Position numbers and translations under genes: made by a program
Assembly: GCA_964648365.1 (NCBI GenBank)
Contig: CAZYLK010000048.1
Coordinates: 1-34,244, forward strand
From: SURF-32 sp964648365
GTDB taxonomy: Bacteria; Planctomycetota; Phycisphaerae; UBA1845
Reading direction: 5' to 3'
Length of the DNA: 34,244 nt
The notes under the pieces: generated by a model
Database searches by the model: none
What the model saw: the letters and a program-made list of their open reading frames with translations, nothing else
Told to the model about the DNA's origin: nothing
Part shown: positions 14,774-23,800 of the stretch, piece after piece
How the letters are laid out: every line of letters begins with the position of its first letter
How positions within the stretch are numbered: position 1 is the stretch's first letter

Positions 14774-16645
14774 CTACCCAAGTCTGCCGAGTCGATCTGG
14801 CCGAATCGCGTGATCCCGCCACCTCGCGAGGCGCGCGGAGTTCAGCACCACGGCGACAGATCCCACGTTGTGCACGATGGCGCCCATGATCGGCGACAGG
14901 ATTCCGACGCTGGCCAGCACGACGGCGAGTGCATTGTAGACCACGCCGAAAACCAGCAGGTTTTCGAGGATTCGCCGCTTGCTGATCCGCGCTAGGCGCA
15001 GCAGGGTCGGCACCTGCAACAATTCGGCGGTCAGGATCGCGATCGGCGCGGTCTCCAGAGCCAGCGGAGACGCGCTCGCCCCCAGCGCTACGCCGACGTG
15101 ACTGGATGCCAGCGCCGGTCCGTCGTTCACGCCGTCACCGACGTACATGACCCGACTTCCCTTCCTGCAGAGCGCCTCGATCTCGGCGACTTTCTCGTGC
15201 GGCAGAAGCTCGCCGCGGTACGAAGCAATCCCAACGGCGCCGGCCACGCGCTCGACGACAACCGCCCGATCGCCGGAAAACAGATGCGCCTCGATCTCCA
15301 TCGACTTCAATTGGTCGATCGCGCTTCGCGCGGCAGGCCGCAGCGAGTCATCCAGCACGACGGCGCCGACGCAGCGGGCATCCCGCGCCACCCACAGCAC
15401 GGTTCCGTCTTCGGGACTTGACCATCCGGGCATCGTCGCCTGGACGTGGCTGTTGCGGCCGACCCGCACGCAGGCGCCATTCACCTGGCCGCTGACCCCG
15501 GCGCCGGTCGAACTGGCGAATGTACCGACGGGCAAATTCGGCAGGCCACGGCGCTCGGCTTCGCGGATGATCGCTTCCCCGAAGGGGTGCTCGCTCTTGC
15601 GCTCCACCGCGGCCGCCCAGGTGAGGACTTCATCTGCCGTCGCGCCGTCGAACGCCTCAACGCGTTGCACGACGGGGTGCCCGAGCGTCAGTGTGCCGGT
15701 CTTGTCCACCGCCACGGTGTCCACCTCCGCGGCGGCTTCGAGGAATCGTCCACCCTTGATCATGATCCCGTGTCGAGCGGCCGTTCCCATCGCGGCCACG
15801 ATGGCGGTGGGCGTCGCCAGGATCAGGGCGCACGGGCATCCGACCACCAGCACGCTGACGCAGCGCATGAAGTCGCCGCTGACGAGCCACACTACGGCCG
15901 CCAGCGCGAGAATGCCCGGCGTGAACCACTTCGCGAACGCGTCCGCGCTCCGCACAATCGGCGCCTGGTGCGTTTCTGCTTCCCGAATCAGCGACACGAT
16001 CTTGCCCAGCGTCGAATCATTGCCGACGCGCGTGGCGCGGAGCGTTAGCGCTCCACCGTGAACGAACGTGCCGGCGAACACGTTTGCGCCCGCGCCGACG
16101 TCGCGCGGGATCGGTTCCCCGGTGACCGCCGACTGGTCCACGCCCGCGGCTCCATCCGTCACCACGCCGTCCACCGCGATCTTCTCACCCGGCTTCACCA
16201 GCACCCGTTGTCCGACGCATACCTCCGACAGCGGCACGGTCCGCTCCTGGCCGTTCTCGATGATCCGGGCGGTGTCGGGCACAAGCGAAACGAGCGATTC
16301 GATTGCGCTGCGCGCACGGGCGGAAGTGCACGATTCCAATAGGCTGCCCAAGACCATGATGAAGCCGACGGTCGCGGCGGTGAGATACTCGCCGATGGTG
16401 AGCGACGCGACGATCGCGATACTCACGAGCTCATCGACGTTTACCTGGCGGCTCAGCAGCCCGCGAGCGGCGCGAACCACGATCGAGCCGCCGCAAAGAG
16501 CCGTCGCCAGCAGCGCCACAATCGTTTCCGCAGTCGGATTGGGAAACCAGAGCCGTAGTACCCAGCAGGCGCCGATCAACGCCCCGGCCGTGCCGGTCAT
16601 GGCGACCTGCTGGAGTACTTCACGATCTCGGAATCGGGCGATCAT
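14774..16645 (-). CDS. P1B-type metal-transporting ATPase without HMA domain
   Basis: A 623-aa P-type ATPase. It has the actuator TGE motif (SAVTGEPIP), the membrane metal site GCPCALILATP (Cys270-Pro-Cys272), phosphorylation motif VAVDKTGTLTLGHP, the nucleotide-binding HP locus (KSEHPFGEAI) and the hinge VGDGVNDGPALASSHVGVAL. The last helix carries HNVGSVAVVLNSARL. There is no N-terminal heavy-metal-associated domain, which makes it shorter than CopA or ZntA. It exports a transition metal from the cytosol; which one is unresolved. Its ATG overlaps the stop of the CsoR/RcnR-family gene (ATGA), so the repressor's ligand is a clue: the H3-C40-H65-H69 set there points to nickel or cobalt. The in-frame extension to 16984 is shadow. 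Confidence 0.85.
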   Translation of the reverse strand: MIARFRDREVLQQVAMTGTAGALIGACWVLRLWFPNPTAETIVALLATALCGGSIVVRAARGLLSRQVNVDELVSIAIVASLTIGEYLTAATVGFIMVLGSLLESCTSARARSAIESLVSLVPDTARIIENGQERTVPLSEVCVGQRVLVKPGEKIAVDGVVTDGAAGVDQSAVTGEPIPRDVGAGANVFAGTFVHGGALTLRATRVGNDSTLGKIVSLIREAETHQAPIVRSADAFAKWFTPGILALAAVVWLVSGDFMRCVSVLVVGCPCALILATPTAIVAAMGTAARHGIMIKGGRFLEAAAEVDTVAVDKTGTLTLGHPVVQRVEAFDGATADEVLTWAAAVERKSEHPFGEAIIREAERRGLPNLPVGTFASSTGAGVSGQVNGACVRVGRNSHVQATMPGWSSPEDGTVLWVARDARCVGAVVLDDSLRPAARSAIDQLKSMEIEAHLFSGDRAVVVERVAGAVGIASYRGELLPHEKVAEIEALCRKGSRVMYVGDGVNDGPALASSHVGVALGASASPLALETAPIAILTAELLQVPTLLRLARISKRRILENLLVFGVVYNALAVVLASVGILSPIMGAIVHNVGSVAVVLNSARLARWRDHAIRPDRLGRLG

Positions 16646-16929
16646 TTTGAAAAGCTCCGCAGCACGCGGATCAACTCGCCGGCGCCGGAACGCCGCTTCG
16701 AAGGGCCGTTCACGCGCACGATGTGGTGCTCCAGATGTTGTTCGATCAGCTCGGCCATCAGGCCGTTCATCGCGCCACGGGCCGCCGCCATCTGCTGAAG
16801 GACGCGAAAACAGGTCTGGTCGTCGTCGCCTGCGGCCTGCTCGACCATGCGGCGGACCCCCTCGATCTGCCCCGCAAGCCGGTTCAGCCGCGCGGTCAGG
16901 CGACGCTTGTCGTGTGCGATGTGCGACAT
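16642..16929 (-). CDS. CsoR/RcnR-family metal-responsive repressor
   Basis: A 95-aa all-helical repressor. The family core is RLNRLAGQIEGVRRMVE, then TCFRVLQQMAAARGAMNGLM and AELIEQHLEHHI. The ligand positions read His3, Cys40, His65 and His69, which is the W-X-Y-Z set of RcnR (His, Cys, His, His: nickel/cobalt) and differs from the Cys-His-Cys of copper-sensing CsoR. ATG 16929 has a GAGG ribosome site. It is translationally coupled to the downstream P-type ATPase. A G/C-tract palindrome overlaps its promoter, so autorepression relieved by metal is expected. Confidence 0.85.
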   Translation of the reverse strand: MSHIAHDKRRLTARLNRLAGQIEGVRRMVEQAAGDDDQTCFRVLQQMAAARGAMNGLMAELIEQHLEHHIVRVNGPSKRRSGAGELIRVLRSFSK

Positions 16930-17228
16930 GTTTCCTCTGCGATATACCCCCTGGGAGTATATGCGGCGGTCGCAGGGCGGGCAAGCCTCACCCGGAATGC
17001 AGTTACGCCCTGTCGATCGAAAAGTGCGCTCTCGGAGTCCCACCAGAACGCGACGCGCTCGTACGTGATCAACCGCCGCCCGGCAGTGCCGGCACTCGCG
17101 GCTGCGAACAATCTCGCCACCGCGGGCATGTAGAAGCGGACGAGCGCGTGATCGGCCTCGACCATCTTCGTCGCCGTCCTTGGATTGCCCAGTTCGCCTG
17201 CGAGCGCCGCGAGCTCGTCGTCGACCAC
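16896..17228 (-). CDS. uncertain ORF upstream of the repressor gene
   Basis: A 110-aa frame starting at GTG 17228 with fairly protein-like content (DELAALAGELGNPRTATKMV, LVRFYMPAVARLFAAA, YERVAFWWDSESALFD). It overlaps the start of the repressor gene by 34 nt and runs through its promoter, which argues against it as it stands. It may be a real small gene, a remnant, or chance. No family recognised. Otherwise the 16985-17257 interval holds nothing I can name. Confidence 0.25.
   Translation of the reverse strand: MVDDELAALAGELGNPRTATKMVEADHALVRFYMPAVARLFAAASAGTAGRRLITYERVAFWWDSESALFDRQGVTAFRVRLARPATAAYTPRGYIAEETCRTSHTTSVA
16942..16984 (-). promoter_or_regulatory. promoter and operator of the repressor-ATPase operon
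   Basis: Minus-strand -35 TTGCCC (16979-16984), 17-nt spacer, -10 TATACT (16956-16961). A 21-bp imperfect palindrome (16942-16962), with AT ends, a C5 tract and a GGG tract, covers the -10. G/C tracts framed by TATA-like arms are typical of CsoR/RcnR-family operators. Confidence 0.7.
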
Positions 17229-17257
17229 ATCGGAGAAGCGACCTGCGGACGACCGGC

Positions 17258-17285
17258 TTGACGTGAAGCAACTCCTGAGTAGAAT
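17258..17285 (+). promoter_or_regulatory. promoter of the complete RND efflux operon
   Basis: TTGACG (17258-17263), 16-nt spacer, TAGAAT (17280-17285). Predicted start about 17292, two nucleotides before the ATG at 17294; no Shine-Dalgarno sequence. Confidence 0.65.
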
Positions 17286-17293
17286 CCGACACG

Positions 17294-17638
17294 ATGTTCG
17301 GCCGATTACCCATGTTACTTGTGACCGCTTGGGCGTTCTTGCTCATGCCCGTGCTCTGCGCGGGCGGGGTGCTGTCGCACGAGTGCAGCACCTGCGCGCC
17401 AGGGGCGACCTGCAACCACGAGACAAACTGCCTCGAAGACCCATGCTCGCCCGTTCTGACCCGGTCCGATGACGGGCCGCGCGTCCCGACCAACTTTGCC
17501 CCGATCGCGCTGCCCTCGGCGGCCGAAATTCTCGGCGATGGGATCATCGCTGCGTATGCAGCTCACCCCCAAGACTCGCATGCCCAATCAAACCGCACGT
17601 CCCGGTATGCCGACTCCGGACTCCCGCTTCTGAACTGA
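17294..17638 (+). CDS. small secreted Cys-rich protein of metal-efflux operon
   Basis: A 114-aa protein with an export signal (FGRLPMLLVTAWAFLLMPVL), then a compact Cys/His cluster (HECSTCAPGATCNHETNCLE followed by DPCSP). The C-terminal half is disordered-looking and ends in SGLPLLN. It opens the operon containing the CusCBA/CzcCBA-like system. By position and architecture it corresponds to the 135-aa protein at 11751. A periplasmic or surface metal-binding role is inferred from the five to six Cys and several His after the signal. Family unknown. Confidence 0.65.
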   Translation: MFGRLPMLLVTAWAFLLMPVLCAGGVLSHECSTCAPGATCNHETNCLEDPCSPVLTRSDDGPRVPTNFAPIALPSAAEILGDGIIAAYAAHPQDSHAQSNRTSRYADSGLPLLN

Positions 17639-17663
17639 TTCCGTCTCGACCAGTAGTCGTCCA

Positions 17664-17685
17664 GTCCGCGGGAGCACTCGCGGAC
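17664..17685 (+). other. GC hairpin between secreted-protein gene and efflux gene
   Basis: Perfect 7-bp stem GTCCGCG / CGCGGAC with an 8-nt loop, in the 110-nt gap before the outer-membrane efflux gene. No T tract. Same location and size as the hairpin at 12195-12217 but with a different sequence, suggesting a conserved RNA processing or attenuation role. Confidence 0.45.
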
Positions 17686-17748
17686 CGGTTGTTCGCGCGC
17701 CGCTGCGCCTGACCGCGGCGATCCGACTGGCTCGAGGGATCAGCAAGC

Positions 17749-19332
17749 ATGGGTATCTGGATGAACCGAGTGGCGCTCGGCTCGACCTGCGCCGTGGCGG
17801 CGGCTCTCGCCGGCTGCGCCACCGTAAATCCGCAGCCCGACTATCAACGAGCAGCGGAACACGCGGGGCGATCTACAGGCCATTCGCGCCTGTTCAGCCC
17901 CGAGCGGCTGGAATCGGACGCCCGGTACGTCGATCAGTGCCTATCTGGCGGCCTGACCGCGGAAGAGGCGGCACAGGTTGCGCTGCTCAACAACGTTGAG
18001 CTGCAAGCCGCGTTGTACGACATCGGCGCGGCCCGAGCCGAGGTCGTGCAGTCGGGGTTGCTTTCAAATCCGTCGCTTGCCTTCGCCGTGCGGCTTCCTT
18101 CGGCGGGCGGGCTGGCGAACATCGACTTCGACCTGTCCCAGAACATCGCCGACCTCTGGCAGATCCCCTCGCGCAAGCGCGCCGCAGAGAGAAGCCTCGA
18201 CGAGACGATCCTGTCCGTTGCGCGGCTGGCGGCCGAGACGGCGGTGCGCGCTAAGACGGCGTACTACGCGGCCGTCGGCGCCGACCTGCGGCTTGAGATT
18301 GCGAAAGAGAACCTGGAGGTAGGTCAGAGAGTCTTGGAACTGACCGAGTTTCGTCGGCAGGCGGGTGCTGGAAGCGAGTTGGATGTCAACCTGGCGCGTG
18401 GAGTCCTGCTTGATGCGGAACTGGTAGTCAAACAGGCGCGGCTGGCGGCTGCTTCCGCCAGACGGACACTGGCGACCGCGTTGAACCTCTCGCTGCGCGC
18501 AGACGAGATCGTTCTGACCGATGCCTTGCCTGACCCTCCGGCGCACGCGCTCGACGATGAATCGTTGACTGGCGTCGCGCACACCGAACGCCTGGACGCG
18601 AGAGCACTGCGACAGTCCACCTTCGCCGCGCAGGAGCGGCTGGCGCTCGAAGTTCGGCGCGTATTTCCTAACGTTTTACTGGGCCTGGCATTCGAGCGCG
18701 ACGCCCGACCGAGAAGCCGGGACCGCGACCTTCTAGCTGATACCGCTCGGACGTCGATCGCCGCCGGCCAACTGACCGCGCCCGGTATCGAGCCGCGCTC
18801 GGCACGGGACAAAGACACTGACTTCATCATCGGTCCGTCGCTCTCGCTGGAACTTCCGATCTTCGATCAGAACCAGGCGCAGATCGCCAAGGCACGGTAC
18901 GCGCTGGAACAACGGCTCAGCTTGCTCAGAGGGCTGGAGCGCACGATCGACCAGGAGGTTCGCGAAGCTGCCGATCGAGCGCGGACAGCGTGGGACGTCG
19001 CCCGCTTCTATCGCGACGAGGTCGTTCCGCAGGCCCAGAAGAGCCTCGACATGTCTCGCGAATCGTACCACGCCGGCAAGGCGTCGATTCTCTCGGTGCT
19101 CGATGCCGAGCGCACCTTTCTGACGACACGCGACAGCTACGCCGAGGCGCTGCGAGCCGCCGCCGCGGTCGTGCCCGAGCTCGAAGGGGCCGTTGGGCTT
19201 CCGATCGCCGAGCTGCTTCGAACCACCAGCCCCACGAGCCAGCCCACGCCGAAGGGTCCGGATGACCGAACGAGTGAGACCGACGCCGCCAAAGGCGACC
19301 GCGGCGAATCGAACGACGGAGTGAGACCATGA
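17749..19332 (+). CDS. CusC/CzcC-like outer-membrane efflux lipoprotein
   Basis: A 527-aa intact outer-membrane factor. The signal and lipobox (CAVAAALAGCATVNPQPDY) are followed by the two TolC-type helical repeats: VALLNNVELQAALYDIGAAR, VVQSGLLSNPSLAF, LWQIPSRKRAAER, LDVNLARGVL, then GPSLSLELPIFDQNQAQIAK and AGKASILSVLDAERTFL. It forms the outer-membrane channel of a tripartite heavy-metal RND pump. About 30 C-terminal residues are polar and low-complexity. ATG 17749 is used; ATG 17761 is equally possible. It is followed with a 4-nt overlap by a 54-aa lipoprotein gene and then the adaptor and pump genes. Confidence 0.9.
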   Translation: MGIWMNRVALGSTCAVAAALAGCATVNPQPDYQRAAEHAGRSTGHSRLFSPERLESDARYVDQCLSGGLTAEEAAQVALLNNVELQAALYDIGAARAEVVQSGLLSNPSLAFAVRLPSAGGLANIDFDLSQNIADLWQIPSRKRAAERSLDETILSVARLAAETAVRAKTAYYAAVGADLRLEIAKENLEVGQRVLELTEFRRQAGAGSELDVNLARGVLLDAELVVKQARLAAASARRTLATALNLSLRADEIVLTDALPDPPAHALDDESLTGVAHTERLDARALRQSTFAAQERLALEVRRVFPNVLLGLAFERDARPRSRDRDLLADTARTSIAAGQLTAPGIEPRSARDKDTDFIIGPSLSLELPIFDQNQAQIAKARYALEQRLSLLRGLERTIDQEVREAADRARTAWDVARFYRDEVVPQAQKSLDMSRESYHAGKASILSVLDAERTFLTTRDSYAEALRAAAAVVPELEGAVGLPIAELLRTTSPTSQPTPKGPDDRTSETDAAKGDRGESNDGVRP

Positions 19333-19493
19333 ACAACCACGTTGCCGGCAAAGCGGCCCGACGATGGGGCATTGTGGGGTCAAGCGTCGCACTGCTATTG
19401 CTGATCAGCGGCTGCGAACCGATCAACGCAGAGACTCTGCATGGGTTCGTTGTTGATTTTGCGCGCGAGGCGCTGGCCGCCTGGCTTCTGTAA
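19329..19493 (+). CDS. 54-aa small lipoprotein between channel and adaptor genes
   Basis: A short gene whose ATG overlaps the stop of the efflux gene (ATGA). The product has a twin-Arg-like basic start (KAARRWG), a hydrophobic segment and a clear lipobox (LLLLISGC), with the lipidated Cys near residue 29. The mature peptide is only about 26 residues (CEPINAETLHGFVVDFAREA and a short hydrophobic end). The position inside the operon and the lipobox support a real gene. It may be a lipid-anchored helper of the RND complex; no family is recognised. Confidence 0.65.
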   Translation: MNNHVAGKAARRWGIVGSSVALLLLISGCEPINAETLHGFVVDFAREALAAWLL

Positions 19494-19528
19494 GCGGTGT
19501 TCGGCGGCTACCGCCGGGAGATGACCAT

Positions 19529-20839
19529 ATGAGCGGTAAACAGGTCGGTATTCAGGCGCTCGTTGCCGTGTTCGGCATTCTGATCGGTGCGAGCGGACTC
19601 TACTTCGCTCAATCGCGCGGTCTGCTGCCTGATTGGGCAAGCGGGGCGCCCGAGCACGAGCACGGAGCGCACGACGAAGATGAGTACGACGCGCACGGTG
19701 ACGAATCTCATGGCCGGGCCGAACCGCATCACGCCGAGGGTGACGGGCACGAGGGTCACGACCACGAGGAGGAGCACGGCCCGATTCAGCTGTCGCCCGA
19801 GGTGATCAAGGAAGCGGGCATTGAAATCACCACTGCAACCGGGGGCCCACTCACTCAGACCATAGCCCTGCCGGGCGAAGTGATCCTGAACCCCAACAAC
19901 CTGGCCCACATCGTGCCGCGAGTCGCCGGGATTGTGCGCGAAGTGAAGAAGAGCGTCGGCGATCCAGTTGAGGCCGGTGACGTTCTGGCGGTGCTTGAGA
20001 GTCGCGAGCTGGCCGAGGCCAAGGCGGCTTACCTGGCCGGGAAACAGCGACTGGCGCTGGCACAGGCGAATCTTGCCGCAAATGAGGAACTAAGAACGAA
20101 GGGCATCGTCCCGGACCTGGAGTTCCTCGCGGCCAAGCGCGACCTGGCCGAGGCGGAGATCGAACTGCGCGCTGCCGAGTTCAAGCTGCACACACTCGGC
20201 GTGCCGAACGACGAGCTGGCCGCGATCGACCAGCAGAGCGACGAGCAGTTTGCCTTTCACGAGCTGCGCGCGCCTTTCGCCGGCGCCGTGATCGCCAGGC
20301 ACATTACGACCGGCGAAGTCGTCACGACTGAGTCCGACGTATTCCAAATCGCCGATCTCGGCGATGTGTGGGTCAACCTCACCGTTTATCAGAAGGACCT
20401 TACGACAGTCCGCAGCGGGCAGGCCGTGAGGATTGTGACCGGTCACAACATCGCCGAGGCCACGGCGTCCGTCGCGTACGTCAGTCGCGTTGTGGACGAG
20501 GCCACGCGCACGGCAATCGCGCGCGCTGTCTTGCCGAACGACGACCGTCGTTGGCGACCCGGCCTCTTTGTCACCGGCCACGTCCGCACGGAGAACGTCG
20601 ATGTGGCCTTACTTGTCCCCCAGGCAGCCTTGCAGATGGTCGAGGACGAACCCTGTGTGTTCGTGGTGACCGATGCGGGTTTCGAGCCGCGGCACGTCAA
20701 ACTCGGTCGCGCTAATAGCACGCACGTCGAGATCGTCGCGGGTTTGCGGCCCGGCGAGCGCTACGTTGCCGAGGGCGCCTTCGCGCTCAAGGCCGAGCTT
20801 GGCAAGGAGAGCTTCGGCGGGGAAGGACACGCCCATTAG
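19529..20839 (+). CDS. RND periplasmic adaptor (CusB/CzcB-like) with His-rich segment
   Basis: A 436-aa membrane-fusion protein. An N-terminal anchor (about 8-28) is followed by a His/Asp/Glu-rich stretch (about 40-84, more than ten His), probably a metal-binding region. The adaptor core comprises the lipoyl-like half (GEVILNPNNLAHIVPRVAGI and VGDPVEAGDVLAVLESRELA), a helical hairpin (LAQANLAANEELRTKG), the second lipoyl half (HELRAPFAGAVIARHI) and beta-barrel and membrane-proximal domains (LGDVWVNLTVYQKDL, VPQAALQMVEDEP). It connects the outer-membrane channel to the inner-membrane pump. GGGAG lies 8 nt before the ATG. Confidence 0.9.
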   Translation: MSGKQVGIQALVAVFGILIGASGLYFAQSRGLLPDWASGAPEHEHGAHDEDEYDAHGDESHGRAEPHHAEGDGHEGHDHEEEHGPIQLSPEVIKEAGIEITTATGGPLTQTIALPGEVILNPNNLAHIVPRVAGIVREVKKSVGDPVEAGDVLAVLESRELAEAKAAYLAGKQRLALAQANLAANEELRTKGIVPDLEFLAAKRDLAEAEIELRAAEFKLHTLGVPNDELAAIDQQSDEQFAFHELRAPFAGAVIARHITTGEVVTTESDVFQIADLGDVWVNLTVYQKDLTTVRSGQAVRIVTGHNIAEATASVAYVSRVVDEATRTAIARAVLPNDDRRWRPGLFVTGHVRTENVDVALLVPQAALQMVEDEPCVFVVTDAGFEPRHVKLGRANSTHVEIVAGLRPGERYVAEGAFALKAELGKESFGGEGHAH

Positions 20840-20864
20840 TTAGTCCCGAGGGTCATCGCGCGCC

Positions 20865-23800
20865 ATGATTGATAAACTCGTCCAGTTCAGCCTCCGCAAC
20901 CGACTGCTCATGGTTGTTCTGGCCGTCCTCGTGATGGCCGGAGGTTACTATTCGTACCTGAGGCTTCCGGTCGACGCCTTTCCCGATGTCTCGCCCAATC
21001 TCGTCCAGGTCTTCACGCTTACGGAAGGGCTGGCGCCTGAGGAGATCGAGAAATACGTCACCTACCCGGTCGAGGTCGCCATGACCGGCTTGCCGGGCGT
21101 GGAGAAGATCCGTTCGGTCTCCAACTTCGGGCTGTCGGTCGTAAACGTCTACTTCGAAGACGGGATGGACATTTACTTCACCCGCCAGCTCGTGAACGAG
21201 CGGCTGCAAGAGGCACGAGAGCAGATTCCAGAGGGCTTCGGCGAGCCAGCAATGGGCCCCATCTCGACCGGGATGGGCCTGGTTCTCTTCTACTACCTGG
21301 AAGACACGACCGGCGAATACTCGTTGGAGGAGCTGCGAACGATCCAGGACTGGGTCGTCAAGTTCCACCTCCAGACCGTCCCCGGTGTCACGGAGGTGCT
21401 CGGCATCGGTGGCTGGGAGAAGCAGTATCACGTCGTTATCGACCCCGCCGCGTTGCTGCGATACGACGTGACGCTCGAAGACGTGATCGAGCGGATTCGG
21501 GCGAACAACCTCAACGTCGGGGCGCAGTTCATCGAGAAGAACGCCGAGGAGTACGTCGTGCGCTCGGTCGGACTTGCGACCGGTATCGACGACCTGAACT
21601 CGATCATCATGAAGACTGTCGACGGTCGTCCGATCTATCTTCGCGACCTGGCGGATGTACGGATTGGCGGCGCCGTCCGTCGCGGCGTACAGACCCGTAA
21701 CGGAACGGGAGAAGTGGTTGCCGGCATGGTGGTCAAGCTGGTAGGCACCAACTCTTCCACCGTGATCGAACGCGTCGAGCGAAAGCTGGAAGAGATCAGC
21801 AGAATCCTGCCCGAGGGCGTCCGCATCGTCCCCTACTATGAGCAGAAGAGCATTGTGCAGGCGTCCGTCACCACGGTGACGTCCGCGCTGGTGCAGGGCA
21901 TCGTGCTCGTGGCGATTGTGTTGCTGGTCTTCATGGGCGGAATCCGCCCGAGCGTCATCGTCGCGCTGTCGATCCCGTTCTCGGTGCTCTTCGCATTCAT
22001 CCTGATGGGCTACTTCGGCATCTCGGCGAACCTGATGTCGCTGGGCGGAATGGCCATCGCCATCGGCATGATGGTGGACGGCACCATCGTAATGATCGAG
22101 AACGTCGATCGGTTGCTGCGTGAATCGCCCACGGATGAACCCAAACTGCACGCGATCTCCCGTGCCTGCCTGGAGGTTGGACGGCCGATCGTCTTCGCGA
22201 TTTCCATCATCGTCATCGTCTTTCTGCCGCTGTTTACGCTCCAAGGTGTGGAAGGCAAGACGTTTCGGCCGTTGGCCTACACCGTCGCCCTTGCGATGTT
22301 CGGATCGCTGCTCTTCGCGGTGCTGCTCGCCCCGACGCTGAGCCAGTTGCTCATGCGGCGCCCGCACAAAGTAGACCCACAGCACAGCAAGGAGGCACAT
22401 GTTGTTCGGCTGCTGCTGGCGCCTTATCGACCGCTCGTTCGATTCTTCGTCCGATTCAGGGCGGCGGCCGTCATGCTGGCGATAATCCTGCTTGCCATGG
22501 GAGCTTGGGTCTTTCCACGACTCGGGTCCGAGTTCACGCCCAAACTGAAGGAAGGCACGATTGTTGCCCGGCTGACCATGGCCCCGTCGATCGCGCTGGT
22601 CGAGAGCACGCGCACCACGATGATGGCCGAGCGTCGGTTGCTAACGATCCCGGAGGTGCGCGAGGTCGTGACCCGCATCGGGCGCGGCGAAGTGGGCGCT
22701 CACACAGACCCGATCAATAGCGCCGAGATGTACGTGTTGCTCAGGCCAGAGGCCGAGTGGCGTCCGAGCTTCGACCAGGAGGCGCTCGAAGACGCCATAC
22801 GTGACAGGCTGGAGGGGTTGCCGGGGGCTATGGCGAATCTCACCCAGCCGATCGAGATGACCGTCGATGAGTTGCTCGAAGGCGTCCGCGCCGAACTGGC
22901 CGTCAAGCTGTTCGGCGAAGACCTGGAGGTGCTCAAGCAGAAAGCCGACCAGATCGCCGCCGTAGTCGGGACCGTACGCGGCGCCGCGGACACGCAGGTG
23001 GACCAGGTTTCTGGGACGCCGCAGCTGCTCATCCGCGTGGATCGACAGGCCATCGCCCGGTACGGTGTGAACGTCGAAGACGTGCAGGAGGTGATCCGGG
23101 CAGCCGTGGGCGGAGAGGTCTCAGGCCAGGTATTTGAGGGCGTCCGCCGCTTTGACATTCTGGTCCGCTACAGCCCGGAGGCCCGAACCACTTCCGATGC
23201 GATTCGCGAAATCCTGGTCGCCGGCCCGGACGGCATGCGAATCCCACTGGACGAGTTGGCGACGGTTGAGGAAATCGTCGGGCCGCGTCAGATCACCCGC
23301 GAAGACAGCCAGCGCTTTATCACGATCCAGTGCAACGTGATTGGACGTGACATCGGCACCTTCGTCGAAGAGGCCCAAGGCGCCATTGACGCACAGGTCG
23401 ATCTGCCGCCGGGCTATCTCGTGACCTGGGGTGGGCAGTTTCGATTACAGCAAGAGGCCAACAAGCGGCTGGCACTGGTCGTGCCGGCGACGCTGGTCAT
23501 CATCTTTCTCCTACTGTTCAGCAGCTTCGGCTCCTTGAAGAACTCCATTCTGATCCTGCTGAACATCCCGCTGGCCCTGGTCGGCGGCGTGATCGGACTC
23601 TGGTTCATGGGCGAAAACCTCTCGGTCCCCGCCTCCGTTGGCTTCATCGCGTTGTTCGGAATCGCGTTGGAAAACGGCATGGTCCTGGTGACCTATCTGA
23701 ACCAGCTCGTCGGGAGCGGCGTGCCGCTCAACGAGGCGTCCGTGCGTGGCGCGTGCCTCCGTCTCAGGCCCGTGCTGATGACGGCGATCACGACGGCCCT

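Noticed and set aside
20853..22400. 515-aa minus-strand ORF opposite the RND pump gene
   Set aside because: His/Asp/Arg-rich antisense shadow; the plus strand encodes an unmistakable RND pump.
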